A stretch of 49,632 nt of DNA from DASRQK01 sp964436635 (lineage in GTDB: Bacteria; Bacteroidota; Bacteroidia; Sphingobacteriales; Sphingobacteriaceae), in assembly GCA_964436635.1 (NCBI GenBank), contig CAYTDM010000018.1, forward strand, positions 1 to 49,632, given 5' to 3'. Shown one piece after another: positions 35,392-43,398 of the stretch (within the stretch, counting starts at the first letter, position 1; each line of letters starts with the position of its first letter). The notes beneath the pieces were generated by a model. The model saw only the letters and a list, made by a program, of their open reading frames with translations, had not been told where the DNA came from and did not search any database. Made by a program: the position numbers and the translations under genes.

Positions 35392-35979
35392 ATGGCCAGA
35401 AAACTAGTGTTTGCTACAAACAACCAACATAAATTAGAAGAAGTTCAAGCGATTATTGGAGACACTTTCCAGTTGATAACTTTAGCGGAAATCGGCTGTC
35501 AAGATGACATTCCTGAAACAGGGGAGACCTTCCACGATAATGCCGCCCAAAAAAGTCAATACCTCTTAGATCACTTTCAAGTGGACTGTTTTGGCGATGA
35601 TTCAGGCCTGATGGTGGAAGCACTGAATGGTGAGCCGGGTGTGTATTCAGCACGCTACAGTGGATCCCGTGACATGGAGAAGAACATGGATCTTTTGCTT
35701 CGCAAAATGGAAGGCATCACTAACCGTAATGCACGTTTTATTACTGTGATTTCCCTTCGCTTAGATGGACAACATTATTTTTTTGAAGGTCAGGTCGATG
35801 GTCAATTATTGACAGCCCGCCGTGGAGAAAAAGGATTCGGTTATGACCCATTATTTATCCCTGACGGATACACCAAGACCTTTGCTGAAATGGAAATGGA
35901 AGAGAAAACGGCGATCAGCCATCGCACGCGCGCCGTAAATAAAATGGCTGAATTTTTACGTGAATACTCCGGAAAATAG
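35392..35979 (+). CDS. rdgB: XTP/dITP diphosphatase (non-canonical purine NTP pyrophosphatase)
   Basis: Removes inosine and xanthosine triphosphates from the nucleotide pool so they do not enter DNA or RNA. The 195-residue length is normal. Family motifs: LVFATNNQHKLEEV near the start (substrate-binding), FGDDSGLMVEALNGEPGVYS (metal-binding Asp pair), then KGFGYDPLFIP and the C-terminal SHRTRA. It lies 34 bp after the repeat-containing protein gene on the same strand. Confidence 0.97.
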   Translation: MARKLVFATNNQHKLEEVQAIIGDTFQLITLAEIGCQDDIPETGETFHDNAAQKSQYLLDHFQVDCFGDDSGLMVEALNGEPGVYSARYSGSRDMEKNMDLLLRKMEGITNRNARFITVISLRLDGQHYFFEGQVDGQLLTARRGEKGFGYDPLFIPDGYTKTFAEMEMEEKTAISHRTRAVNKMAEFLREYSGK

Positions 35980-36036
35980 CAGGATCGAAGCGTAGTTGTG
36001 GTTGACTAAATCGGATATGAATGTTCGAATAGAATT

Positions 36037-36092
36037 ATTCGGATCGATTAATTCGGATTGCTTAATTCAGATTGCTTAATTCAGATTGTTTA
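36037..36092. repeat. Four 14-bp tandem repeats spanning the 3' end of the LptA-like gene
   Basis: Units: ATTCGGATCGATTA (36037-36050), ATTCGGATTGCTTA (36051-36064), ATTCAGATTGCTTA (36065-36078) and ATTCAGATTGTTTA (36079-36092). Neighbouring units differ by one to three bases. The stop codon of the minus-strand gene (TAA at 36078-36076) and its last four codons (NNLN) lie inside the array. The repeat unit is not a multiple of 3, so changes in copy number would shift where the protein ends. Confidence 0.9.
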
Positions 36093-38196
36093 AAGGATCC
36101 GACTCCCTTTTTCGCAAGAGCAAATCGGCTTTCGACCTCGGTCGATCTCCAGGCTTCCAAATAAACCCTTCTAACACCTCCCGTTCTTGAGGCAATAATT
36201 GAATCGGATAAATCGTGCCGTCTGTGGATCGGATGGGGATAAAATCAGTTAATTCCTCATCTTTCATCAAAATCTTAATCCGGCTACTGCGGTTATGATG
36301 CATTTCAGTGAAAGCTGTCTTTTCTTTATTTTCTCGAAATGCAATGCTCTCTGCGTTTCCATCCACAAAAATTCTTTCCAACTCACCATTCGTAAAAAAT
36401 CCCGTAATCTTTTTACCCTTTATTTGATTGAATTTGGAAGAATCTTGTTTCGTATTGGCGATAAATGCATTGCCCAACAACAGCAGATTATCTATTTTTT
36501 CGGATTTTAATTGCAGGTACAGTGAATCGCCAGAAAGTTGAGAACCTTGCGCCCATACCATTGGTTTGCCGAAAAATCGCATCATGGAGTCTGGATAACC
36601 ATAATATACAGAATCTCCTACGGCTTGCAGATCCGTCTTGTAAACCCGCACAGATTTATATGCTTTAATGATCCTCGTCCGTGCTGTATCGCTCTCTAAC
36701 ACTTCCTGATTCGACGCTTTTTGAACGATTGAGTCCTGCGGCGACCTCACCTGAGCCACCGTGTCCAGCGTCAAAGAATCCAAGCTGTTAGAAGTCGCCG
36801 CGCGAATGGATCCCATCGCAGTATTTAACAAACTATCCGCTTCTCGCCCAGTAGGAAATTGTGTCTTTTGCCGTAAAACGCTATCGGCAATTAATTCGTT
36901 TGAGATCGTACTTCCTTGCACACGGGGTATAGCTGCCTTGACGTTTTTGGCACTATCTACAAAGCTTTTAGCATCCACAGCGCTCTTAACATCTACAGCA
37001 CGAGTCGCATCCGCCATCCGAACAGAATCCAAGGGTGGTATGCTATCCAGCACCCTTGTAGAGTCCAACGGTGGTATGCTATCCAACCCTAAAGTAGCAT
37101 CTCTCGGTGAACCCAGGCTCATTTGCGTAGAATCGGATCCCGCACCCCCATTTAAATTTCCATCTATATTCCCAAAATCCTCCTCCACTTCCTCAAAATC
37201 CCCACCCTCTCGATTTAACTTGAAGTTCATCGCCTTGTAATCCTTCAGCAAAATCATTTTTGAAAACAGGGTGTCTGCAGTCATATACACTGAATCCGGT
37301 ACCCCATCATCATTTTTTAACACCATGGTCACTAAAGGCAGTTCCGTCAATAGAATCGATTCTTCCTCTTGCTTATAAAGTCCTTTTTGCGCTTCCGCAA
37401 AAAACTGATCCGTAGTGTCCACGAAAAACACATTCTTCACCCCTCTTCCGAAACCACTTTTCCCATCATAAAACAAGGTGTCAGCCTTTAAAAACCTTGT
37501 TTTTTCAGTATAAAGATTGTTTTTGTAAAACTCTGCTAACTCAGACTCCGTGTTATAGTAACCTTCCTCGGTATAAAGATTCTCCCCATTTTTACCCTTC
37601 AAATTCGTCGGGCCATAGAAGTACGTATTCTTTAACTCGCTATTATAGCGCATCGTGTCCGTCAATATCACCACATCCGGCGTTCGAACGATCACTTCGT
37701 GCCGAAAATAAGCATCTTTCGTTTCCTTGAAATACCAAGCATTTTTACTGACGATCGTATCCCTTTGATTCACAATTCGACCGCCCCCCGTATAGGTGCC
37801 AATCCCTGCCCGCATATTATATGTAAGGAAATTGGTCGTTAACACAGACTCGCCATCCACCATGCGTACGTTTCCAGTGAGCGTTGCAAACTGCGTTTCA
37901 GCTACGTATTTTAACGTACGCGCATAAATCATCGTCCCGTTAGATTGGGTAATGATCACATTCCCGAAGGCATCAAAATACTCCCTCCCTAAATCGTCTC
38001 TGTATAAAAATCCACTATCTGCGGATAAAGTAGATCCTTTGTGTTCATAGACCGGACGATAGTTAATCATGCGACCGCTCACCCCATCGATTCTACTATG
38101 CGAAGAGGACAGCAGCTGCATGCGATTATCGTCTTGACCCATTAACAGGTTCACAGACAAGAACGTCATAAATAGAAGGATAACTAGCTTTTTCAA
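36076..38196 (-). CDS. OstA/LptA-like LPS transport protein with low-complexity insert
   Basis: A 706-residue exported protein. Signal peptide to about residue 20 (VNLLMGQ). The N-terminal OstA-like domain (about 28-190) is built of beta-jellyroll strands (YARTLKYVAETQFATLTGNV, TNFLTYNMRAGIGTYTGGG), the fold that forms the LPS bridge across the periplasm. A second OstA-like stretch lies near 520-640 (VRVYKTDLQAVGDSVYYGYP, GKKITGFFTNGELERI). Between them is a Ser/Asp-rich insert with LDSIPPLDS repeats and degenerate VDxKS units. The start is TTG at 38196; no in-frame ATG lies upstream, and a TACTTTTG box is 8 bp before it. The end lies in a 14-bp tandem array. Divergent from tilS. Confidence 0.85.
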   Translation of the reverse strand: MKKLVILLFMTFLSVNLLMGQDDNRMQLLSSSHSRIDGVSGRMINYRPVYEHKGSTLSADSGFLYRDDLGREYFDAFGNVIITQSNGTMIYARTLKYVAETQFATLTGNVRMVDGESVLTTNFLTYNMRAGIGTYTGGGRIVNQRDTIVSKNAWYFKETKDAYFRHEVIVRTPDVVILTDTMRYNSELKNTYFYGPTNLKGKNGENLYTEEGYYNTESELAEFYKNNLYTEKTRFLKADTLFYDGKSGFGRGVKNVFFVDTTDQFFAEAQKGLYKQEEESILLTELPLVTMVLKNDDGVPDSVYMTADTLFSKMILLKDYKAMNFKLNREGGDFEEVEEDFGNIDGNLNGGAGSDSTQMSLGSPRDATLGLDSIPPLDSTRVLDSIPPLDSVRMADATRAVDVKSAVDAKSFVDSAKNVKAAIPRVQGSTISNELIADSVLRQKTQFPTGREADSLLNTAMGSIRAATSNSLDSLTLDTVAQVRSPQDSIVQKASNQEVLESDTARTRIIKAYKSVRVYKTDLQAVGDSVYYGYPDSMMRFFGKPMVWAQGSQLSGDSLYLQLKSEKIDNLLLLGNAFIANTKQDSSKFNQIKGKKITGFFTNGELERIFVDGNAESIAFRENKEKTAFTEMHHNRSSRIKILMKDEELTDFIPIRSTDGTIYPIQLLPQEREVLEGFIWKPGDRPRSKADLLLRKRESDPLNNLN
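37025..37096 (-). repeat. 36-bp coding duplication in the LptA-like gene
   Basis: Two 36-bp units (37025-37060 and 37061-37096) share 23 of their first 25 bases and encode LDSIPPLDS twice, 12 residues apart. Further degenerate units continue toward 36960 (VDVKSAVDAKSFVDSAK). The 12-residue period matches that in the gene at 34590-35357. Confidence 0.8.
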
Positions 38197-38203
38197 ATCA
38201 ACA

Positions 38204-38211
38204 CAAAAGTA
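38204..38211 (-). promoter_or_regulatory. -7 promoter box of the LptA-like gene
   Basis: The complement reads TACTTTTG, an exact TAnnTTTG match, ending 7 bp before the TTG start codon at 38196. Expected transcription start is within a few bases of the start codon, so the mRNA may be leaderless or nearly so. No clear -33 TTG at usual spacing. Confidence 0.4.
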
Positions 38212-38256
38212 TGTATTTTTAGTATTAATAAGCGGGATAATAACAATTTTTAACCT

Positions 38257-38264
38257 TATCTTTG
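38257..38264 (+). promoter_or_regulatory. -7 promoter box of tilS
   Basis: TATCTTTG matches TAnnTTTG exactly and ends 5 bp before the tilS ATG at 38270. Predicted transcription start coincides with the start codon, suggesting a leaderless mRNA. No clear -33 TTG at usual spacing. Confidence 0.4.
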
Positions 38265-38269
38265 GGTAT

Positions 38270-39649
38270 ATGAGTACTCTTCAATGGCGTTTCGATCAAT
38301 TTATTGCGGAGCAACAGTTATGCCATCCCACCACCCACCGAATTGTAGTCGCTGTCAGTGGAGGAAAAGATTCCATGTTATTGCTTCATTTGCTGATGCA
38401 ATCCGGCTATGAAATCGGCATTGCTCATTGTAATTTTAACTTAAGGGGCGAGGAATCCGACTTGGACGAAGCCTTGGTTCAGGAGCTCGCGCAAACACAT
38501 AACATTCCATTTTTTGTAAAACAATTCCAAACCAGCAGCTATGCAGAGCAGCATGGAGTGTCCACGCAAATGGCTGCCCGAACCATGCGCTATGCCTGGT
38601 TTCATGAGTTGTGTGCCTCAGAGGGTTTTGATTATATCGCTGTGGCCCATCACGCGACCGATCAAATCGAAACCATCCTCATTAATCAGTTGCGCGGTAC
38701 AGGGATGCGGGGAATGTCGGGGATGGATCCGAAAAATGGAATCATTATTCGGCCTTTGTTATTCTTGACTTCCGATGAAATTGCAGATGCGGTGCAGGCG
38801 TTGAACATTCGGTATCGCGATGATCAATCTAATTTTTCTACCCATTATTGGAGAAATAAGATTCGATTAGAAGTCTTACCGATTTTAAGAGCGATGAATC
38901 CAGATTTGGAGCATACCTTTTTAAAAAATGCACAAGCAGCTCAGGATGCTCAAACTTTTATCGAAGCGAGAAAAGTGGAATTTGCGGAGCAATACCTGAA
39001 ACAGATAGACCAACAAATTCACATGGATCTTCGCCCATTTCTTTTGGATCCATCCAATAAAATAATTTTACATGAATTGCTGCAACCTTATGGATTTGGA
39101 GGCACCCTTTTTAATGATATTTGGAGGACCCTTACCCAAACAACGCGCACGCAGAGCGGCCAACAATTTTTTTCTTCGGAATATCAACTACTGGTGAATC
39201 GGGAGACGGCTGTTTTGAAACCTATTTTACAGCAAGAAAACGGGATTAAAGAAGTGATTTTAACCGAGCCGAATTCGGGACATTTGCAGACCAAAACTGT
39301 TCCTGTCCGAAATTACGAAGAAGCGATGGAGCTGGTGAAATTGCATGCGAATGATCCCCATTACGCACTTTTCGATGCCGATTTGATTCCTATGCCGTTG
39401 CACATTCGCAGCTGGAAAGAAGGGGATGTGTTTAAGCCTTTTGGGATGCAGGGCAAACAAAAAAAAATAAGCGATTATTTCACACAGATTAAACTTTCCC
39501 GATGGCAAAAAGACGAAGTGCCCCTTATGGTGGACGCGAATGGCCGTATTTTGTGGGTGATTCCGTACCGCATGTCATCGGATTATAATATTTCAACCAC
39601 TACTCGAAATGTAATGGTAATATCGTATTTTTGTCAAAATGGCGGATAA
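38270..39649 (+). CDS. tilS: tRNA(Ile)-lysidine synthetase
   Basis: Turns C34 of the CAU-anticodon tRNA-Ile into lysidine, so that it reads AUA instead of AUG. The 459-residue protein has the PP-loop SGGKDS (30-35) for ATP pyrophosphatase activity, HCNFNLRGEESDLDE and the conserved VAHHATDQIETILINQLRGTG. The C-terminal TilS domain (IRSWKEGDVFKPFGMQGKQK, KISDYF) is present. Its last 11 bases overlap the start of the next gene. Confidence 0.97.
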   Translation: MSTLQWRFDQFIAEQQLCHPTTHRIVVAVSGGKDSMLLLHLLMQSGYEIGIAHCNFNLRGEESDLDEALVQELAQTHNIPFFVKQFQTSSYAEQHGVSTQMAARTMRYAWFHELCASEGFDYIAVAHHATDQIETILINQLRGTGMRGMSGMDPKNGIIIRPLLFLTSDEIADAVQALNIRYRDDQSNFSTHYWRNKIRLEVLPILRAMNPDLEHTFLKNAQAAQDAQTFIEARKVEFAEQYLKQIDQQIHMDLRPFLLDPSNKIILHELLQPYGFGGTLFNDIWRTLTQTTRTQSGQQFFSSEYQLLVNRETAVLKPILQQENGIKEVILTEPNSGHLQTKTVPVRNYEEAMELVKLHANDPHYALFDADLIPMPLHIRSWKEGDVFKPFGMQGKQKKISDYFTQIKLSRWQKDEVPLMVDANGRILWVIPYRMSSDYNISTTTRNVMVISYFCQNGG

Positions 39650-40130
39650 ACCCATCTATATAGAAAATCAATATCTTGGTCGTGACCGAGGTTGGCTAAG
39701 TGTGCGATTAATTTTGGCGTTATTTTGTTTTGTAGCGTTTTACATTAATTTAGATCGCGCGGTCGATAGCCAATTGTTTTTTATTGTGGGGGCTGCCATT
39801 GTATTCGGTTCCGTTGCGATGATGTATGTGTTACATTACCGCATTACCGTTCAACCAGGTAGTTTATTATTAAGTGGATTGTGGACGACGCGATTAGTGA
39901 AGATTGATCTTCAAAGTATTCGCTCTGTGGAAGCAAAACCATATAGTTCCTATTTCATAAACAATCCAGTCTATAATTTACATCAAAAGGGAAAAATTCG
40001 TTTTTATGCCGGTGGAAAAGATGCCGTTTGGTTAACGGATAAAGACGGTTTGGTTTATATTATTGGGTCGCAGCGCAGCAAAGAATTGGTTTCGGCCATT
40101 CAAGTTGCGAAGCAACAGGCAAGTGAATAG
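39639..40130 (+). CDS. Small membrane protein with PH-like domain
   Basis: A 163-residue protein with two membrane helices (about 23-39 and 46-64) followed by a soluble beta-rich domain (about 68-158: HYRITVQPGSLLLSGLWTTR, IDLQSIRSVEAKPYSS, WLTDKDGLVYIIGSQ) like bacterial PH (DUF304-type) domains. Function unknown. Its ATG lies inside the end of tilS (11-bp overlap), so the two are translationally coupled. The next gene (DUF4834) starts 11 bp later. Confidence 0.8.
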   Translation: MADKPIYIENQYLGRDRGWLSVRLILALFCFVAFYINLDRAVDSQLFFIVGAAIVFGSVAMMYVLHYRITVQPGSLLLSGLWTTRLVKIDLQSIRSVEAKPYSSYFINNPVYNLHQKGKIRFYAGGKDAVWLTDKDGLVYIIGSQRSKELVSAIQVAKQQASE

Positions 40131-40141
40131 TTGATACGTAT

Positions 40142-40435
40142 ATGAACTTTTTATTAAAATTTTTATTAATCGCAATTTCTGTCATTTGGTTATTGCGTGT
40201 GTTAGCGAGATTTCTGTTTCCTTGGGCGATGAAAAAGGCAGCAGAAAAAATGATGAAAAACGCACAAGATCAATTTCAAGGAGGCGGATTCAATTATCAA
40301 AATAGACAACAATCTCAACAGCGTCAGCACACGGCCGATGGCAAAGTGCGCATTGATTTTGTTCCACCTAGAGAGGGTGAGCGCAAGGGCGCAAATAAGG
40401 CTGGAGAATTCGTAGATTTTGAAGAAATAAAATAA
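40142..40435 (+). CDS. DUF4834 family protein
   Basis: A 97-residue protein with one N-terminal membrane helix (about 3-27, with RVLARFLFPW) followed by a basic helix, a Gln-rich stretch (NRQQSQQRQ) and a C-terminal segment KVRIDFVPPREGER...GEFVDFEEI that defines DUF4834. Found across Bacteroidota, function unknown. Lies between the PH-like gene and recF (8 bp gap) in the same direction. Confidence 0.85.
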   Translation: MNFLLKFLLIAISVIWLLRVLARFLFPWAMKKAAEKMMKNAQDQFQGGGFNYQNRQQSQQRQHTADGKVRIDFVPPREGERKGANKAGEFVDFEEIK

Positions 40436-40443
40436 TCCTTTCC

Positions 40444-41553
40444 ATGTGGTTGAGGAATTTGTCCGTATTCAACTTTAAAAATTACGATCAGGCAAGCCTC
40501 GAATTTTTGCCAGAAGTCAATGTTATGGCTGGAAATAATGGATCTGGAAAGACGAACCTCTTAGATGCCATTCATTACTTATCCCTTTGTAAAAGTTATT
40601 TTAACCCCATTGATTCGCAGCAAATTAAATTAGGATCGGACTGGTTTATGGTCCAAGGTACCTTCGAAAAAAGCGACTTGGATCATCAAGTGGCTTGTAG
40701 CTTAAAACGGAATCAAAAAAAGGTTTTTAAAAAGGATAAAAAGGAGTATAATCGCTTAGCGGATCACATCGGTCAATTTCCTTTAGTGATGATTTCGCCC
40801 TCAGATTCCAGCATCGTCATGGATGGGAGTGAGGAGCGAAGAAAGTTCATGGATACCGTGTTATCCCAAACAGATCCTTTTTATTTGACTCAGCTCATTG
40901 CCTATAATCGCACCTTATTACAACGCAACACGGTATTAAAAAACGTAGGGAAATCAGGATCTTTAGATCGTGAATTGATGGAGGTCATGGATGCGCAATT
41001 GGCGGAGCATGGCCGGCAGATTTATGAAAAAAGAAAGCATTTTTTATCCAGCTTTGTTCAAGAGTTTGCCCGGCATTATTCCTTTATCACCGATGGGGCA
41101 GAGGCCGTCAGTTTAACTTATGAAAGTCCTCTTCATCAACAAGATTTTTTGAGTTTGCTTGGCGCAAATTACGACCGCGATCGCGTTTTAGAGCGCACAA
41201 CGGTCGGCATTCATAAAGACGATTTGATTTTTACGATTCACGAACAATTTCCACTGAAAAAGTTTGGTTCTCAAGGTCAACAAAAATCCTTTATCATCGC
41301 CTTAAAATTAGCCCAGTACACCTATTTTAAAGATGTAAAGGGGTATAAGCCGCTGTTACTGTTGGATGATATCTTCGATAAGTTAGATGAAGTCCGCGTG
41401 CGAAAACTTATGGAAATGGTCTCCAATGATGAATTTGGACAGTTATTCATTACCGACACCGACATGGCTCGAATCCAACAAATATTTGCTGGAATTCCAA
41501 CGAATATTCGTTACTTTGCCATTCAAGAGGGCGTTGCAAATTGCGTTGAATAA
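40444..41553 (+). CDS. recF: DNA replication and repair protein RecF
   Basis: SMC-like ATPase that helps load RecA at gaps behind stalled replication forks. The 369-residue length is standard. Walker A GNNGSGKT (30-37), ABC signature SQGQQKS and Walker B LLLLDDIFDKLD with Asp308-Asp309 are all present. It is followed by dciA, the common recF-DUF721 order of Bacteroidota, and preceded by DUF4834. Confidence 0.97.
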   Translation: MWLRNLSVFNFKNYDQASLEFLPEVNVMAGNNGSGKTNLLDAIHYLSLCKSYFNPIDSQQIKLGSDWFMVQGTFEKSDLDHQVACSLKRNQKKVFKKDKKEYNRLADHIGQFPLVMISPSDSSIVMDGSEERRKFMDTVLSQTDPFYLTQLIAYNRTLLQRNTVLKNVGKSGSLDRELMEVMDAQLAEHGRQIYEKRKHFLSSFVQEFARHYSFITDGAEAVSLTYESPLHQQDFLSLLGANYDRDRVLERTTVGIHKDDLIFTIHEQFPLKKFGSQGQQKSFIIALKLAQYTYFKDVKGYKPLLLLDDIFDKLDEVRVRKLMEMVSNDEFGQLFITDTDMARIQQIFAGIPTNIRYFAIQEGVANCVE

Positions 41554-41605
41554 AGCGTAAATTTGCCCTATTTTCACTAAATTATACACCAAAACCGATC
41601 TTGCT

Positions 41606-41896
41606 GTGAGTAGAGGAGAAGACATAAACGTAAAAATGGCGCTTGAGCAGTTGCTGGACACGTATAAAATTCGAAAGAAATTTGACGAAACAGCTGTGGT
41701 GTCGGCTTGGGCATCCGTAATGGGTACCGCTATCGCAAACCGCACGCAAAAGGTGTATGTGAAGGATCAAAAGCTTTATGTCAAAGTGGAATCTGCGGTG
41801 GTGAAGAATGAACTACTTTTTATGCGTTCGCAAATCATTGCACGCTTAAATGAAAAAGTGGGACAAGAAGTCATCGATGATCTAGTGATTCTCTAA
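41606..41896 (+). CDS. dciA: DUF721 / DciA-family replicative helicase loader
   Basis: DciA proteins load the replicative helicase DnaB in bacteria that lack DnaC or DnaI. This 96-residue form has the typical core: an N-terminal helix (MALEQLLDTYKIRKKFDE), VVSAWASVMGTAIANRT and the C-terminal strand region LYVKVESAVVKNELLFMR. GTG at 41606 is taken as start; ATG at 41636 would cut the N-terminal segment. It lies 52 bp after recF and converges with the tsaC-like gene across 27 bp. Confidence 0.88.
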   Translation: MSRGEDINVKMALEQLLDTYKIRKKFDETAVVSAWASVMGTAIANRTQKVYVKDQKLYVKVESAVVKNELLFMRSQIIARLNEKVGQEVIDDLVIL

Positions 41897-41923
41897 GCTG
41901 CGCAGCCTTTTGGCTCCCCACCT

Positions 41924-42544
41924 TTATAAATAATCTTCTATGTCGCCCTTTCCTTCCCGGATAATCTCGATCGTGCCACTGGTTAAATCCACCACGGTAG
42001 AAGGAGTGAAGTCCCCATAACCACCATCAATCACTACATCTACACGTTCAGCATATTTTTCATAGATTAATTCAGGGTCTGTAGAATATTCTAAAAGTTC
42101 ATCGTCATCGTGAATAGATGTCGAAACGATCGGGTTTCCTAACTGTTTCACAATTTCTCGCGCGATGGCATTGTCAGGCACCCGAATACCTACCGTCTTT
42201 TTCTTTGAAGACAATAATTTTGGAACCTGATTGCTCGCATTAAAAATAAAAGTAAATGGACCTGGAAGTGCTTTTTTAAGCATCCTAAAAGTCGCGGTGT
42301 CAAAGGGTTTCGTGTACGCAGAAATGTCGGTCAGATCATAGCAAATAAAAGACAAATTTGCTTTTTCTGGCTTAATTCCTCGAATTTCACACACCCGTTC
42401 GATGGCTTTCGGATTGTTAATATCGCAGCCCAATCCATAGACCGTATCGGTCGGATAGATGATTACTCCTCCCTTTTTTAAGATGTCAACGATTTGAGCG
42501 ATGCTCTTTTCGTTTGGATTTTCTTCGTAAATTCGGACTAACAT
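41924..42544 (-). CDS. L-threonylcarbamoyladenylate synthase (TsaC/Sua5/YrdC family)
   Basis: Makes threonylcarbamoyl-AMP for the t6A37 modification of tRNAs that read ANN codons. The 206-residue protein begins with IAQIVDILKKGGVIIYPTDT followed by VYGLGCD, the YrdC nucleotide-binding start, then RGIKPEKANLSF, ALPGPFTFI and GIRVPDN. It is short like TsaC rather than Sua5 (no C-terminal Sua5 domain). Subgroup YciO/YrdC is close, so the exact symbol is left empty. It lies 21 bp after the stop-side of the CCG protein gene, same strand. Confidence 0.9.
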   Translation of the reverse strand: MLVRIYEENPNEKSIAQIVDILKKGGVIIYPTDTVYGLGCDINNPKAIERVCEIRGIKPEKANLSFICYDLTDISAYTKPFDTATFRMLKKALPGPFTFIFNASNQVPKLLSSKKKTVGIRVPDNAIAREIVKQLGNPIVSTSIHDDDELLEYSTDPELIYEKYAERVDVVIDGGYGDFTPSTVVDLTSGTIEIIREGKGDIEDYL

Positions 42545-42565
42545 AGCACCGAAAGTACAAAATTA

Positions 42566-43363
42566 TCAGGATAATCCATTTGCCTTCGCAGTAATTTCCG
42601 CAATGTCAAGCACCTGAACTTCTCCTTCTTTCTCCTTAATCTTCACCCCATCGTTTAACATGGTCATGCAAAATGGACAAGAAGCAGCTACGATCTCAGG
42701 CTTGGTTTCCAAGGCTTCTTCTATGCGCTCAATATTAATGTCTTTATGCCCATTTTCAGGTTCTTTAAACATTTGCGCCCCACCCGCTCCGCAACACAAG
42801 CCATTTGACTTACATCGACGCATCTCGATTAATTCGGCATCTAAGGCCTCCAAAGCTTTTCTTGGAGCCTCATACACCCCATTTGCACGCCCTAAATAGC
42901 ATGGGTCGTGATAGGTGATGCGTCGACCTTTGAAGGATTCTCCTCCTTCTGCTTTTAATTTACCTGCATCGATTAATTCTTGAATCAACTGCGTATGATG
43001 AATCACTTCATAATGCCCGCCCAATGCAGGATATTCGTTTTTAATCGTGTTGAAACAATGCGGGCAAGCCGTCACGATTTTTTTGATTTCATATCCATCT
43101 AACACTTGAATGTTCATCATGGCCTGCATTTGAAACAGAAACTCATTTCCAGCCCGTTTCGCGGGATCACCCGTACAATTTTCTTCGGTGCCCAAAATCG
43201 CATACTTCAACCCTACGTGGTGAAGGATTTTGCAAATTGATTTGGTGGTTCTTTGTGCGCGCTCATCGAAACTGCCGGCACAACCTACCCAAAATAAGAT
43301 TTCTGGACTTTCTCCTTTTGCTACTAATTCTGCAACGGTTGGGATGTTGAATGTTTCTGCCAT
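42566..43363 (-). CDS. HdrB/LldE-like CCG-domain Fe-S oxidoreductase subunit
   Basis: A 265-residue soluble protein with two cysteine-rich (CCG) domains: first around EENCTGDPAKRAGNEF and TACPHCFNTIKNEYP, second with HDPCYLGR, GLCCGAGGAQMF and SCPFCMTML. CCG domains bind noncubane Fe-S clusters in heterodisulfide reductase B, glycolate and lactate oxidases. ATG at 43363 (MAETFNIPTVAELV) is chosen; the frame extends upstream to 43444 but that would overlap the previous gene. It lies 35 bp after the membrane Fe-S subunit, and the two probably form one quinone-linked complex (inference). Substrate unknown. Confidence 0.88.
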   Translation of the reverse strand: MAETFNIPTVAELVAKGESPEILFWVGCAGSFDERAQRTTKSICKILHHVGLKYAILGTEENCTGDPAKRAGNEFLFQMQAMMNIQVLDGYEIKKIVTACPHCFNTIKNEYPALGGHYEVIHHTQLIQELIDAGKLKAEGGESFKGRRITYHDPCYLGRANGVYEAPRKALEALDAELIEMRRCKSNGLCCGAGGAQMFKEPENGHKDINIERIEEALETKPEIVAASCPFCMTMLNDGVKIKEKEGEVQVLDIAEITAKANGLS

Positions 43364-43398
43364 GACTATATGATTATTCAATTGCGTTCTAAATTTCG

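Noticed and set aside
36037..36092. CRISPR array
   Set aside because: Units are directly adjacent 14-mers without spacers and overlap a coding region; no cas genes in the window.
41897..41906. Self-complementary GCTGCGCAGC between convergent dciA and tsaC-like genes
   Set aside because: Short palindrome with no T tract or repeat partner; could be chance.
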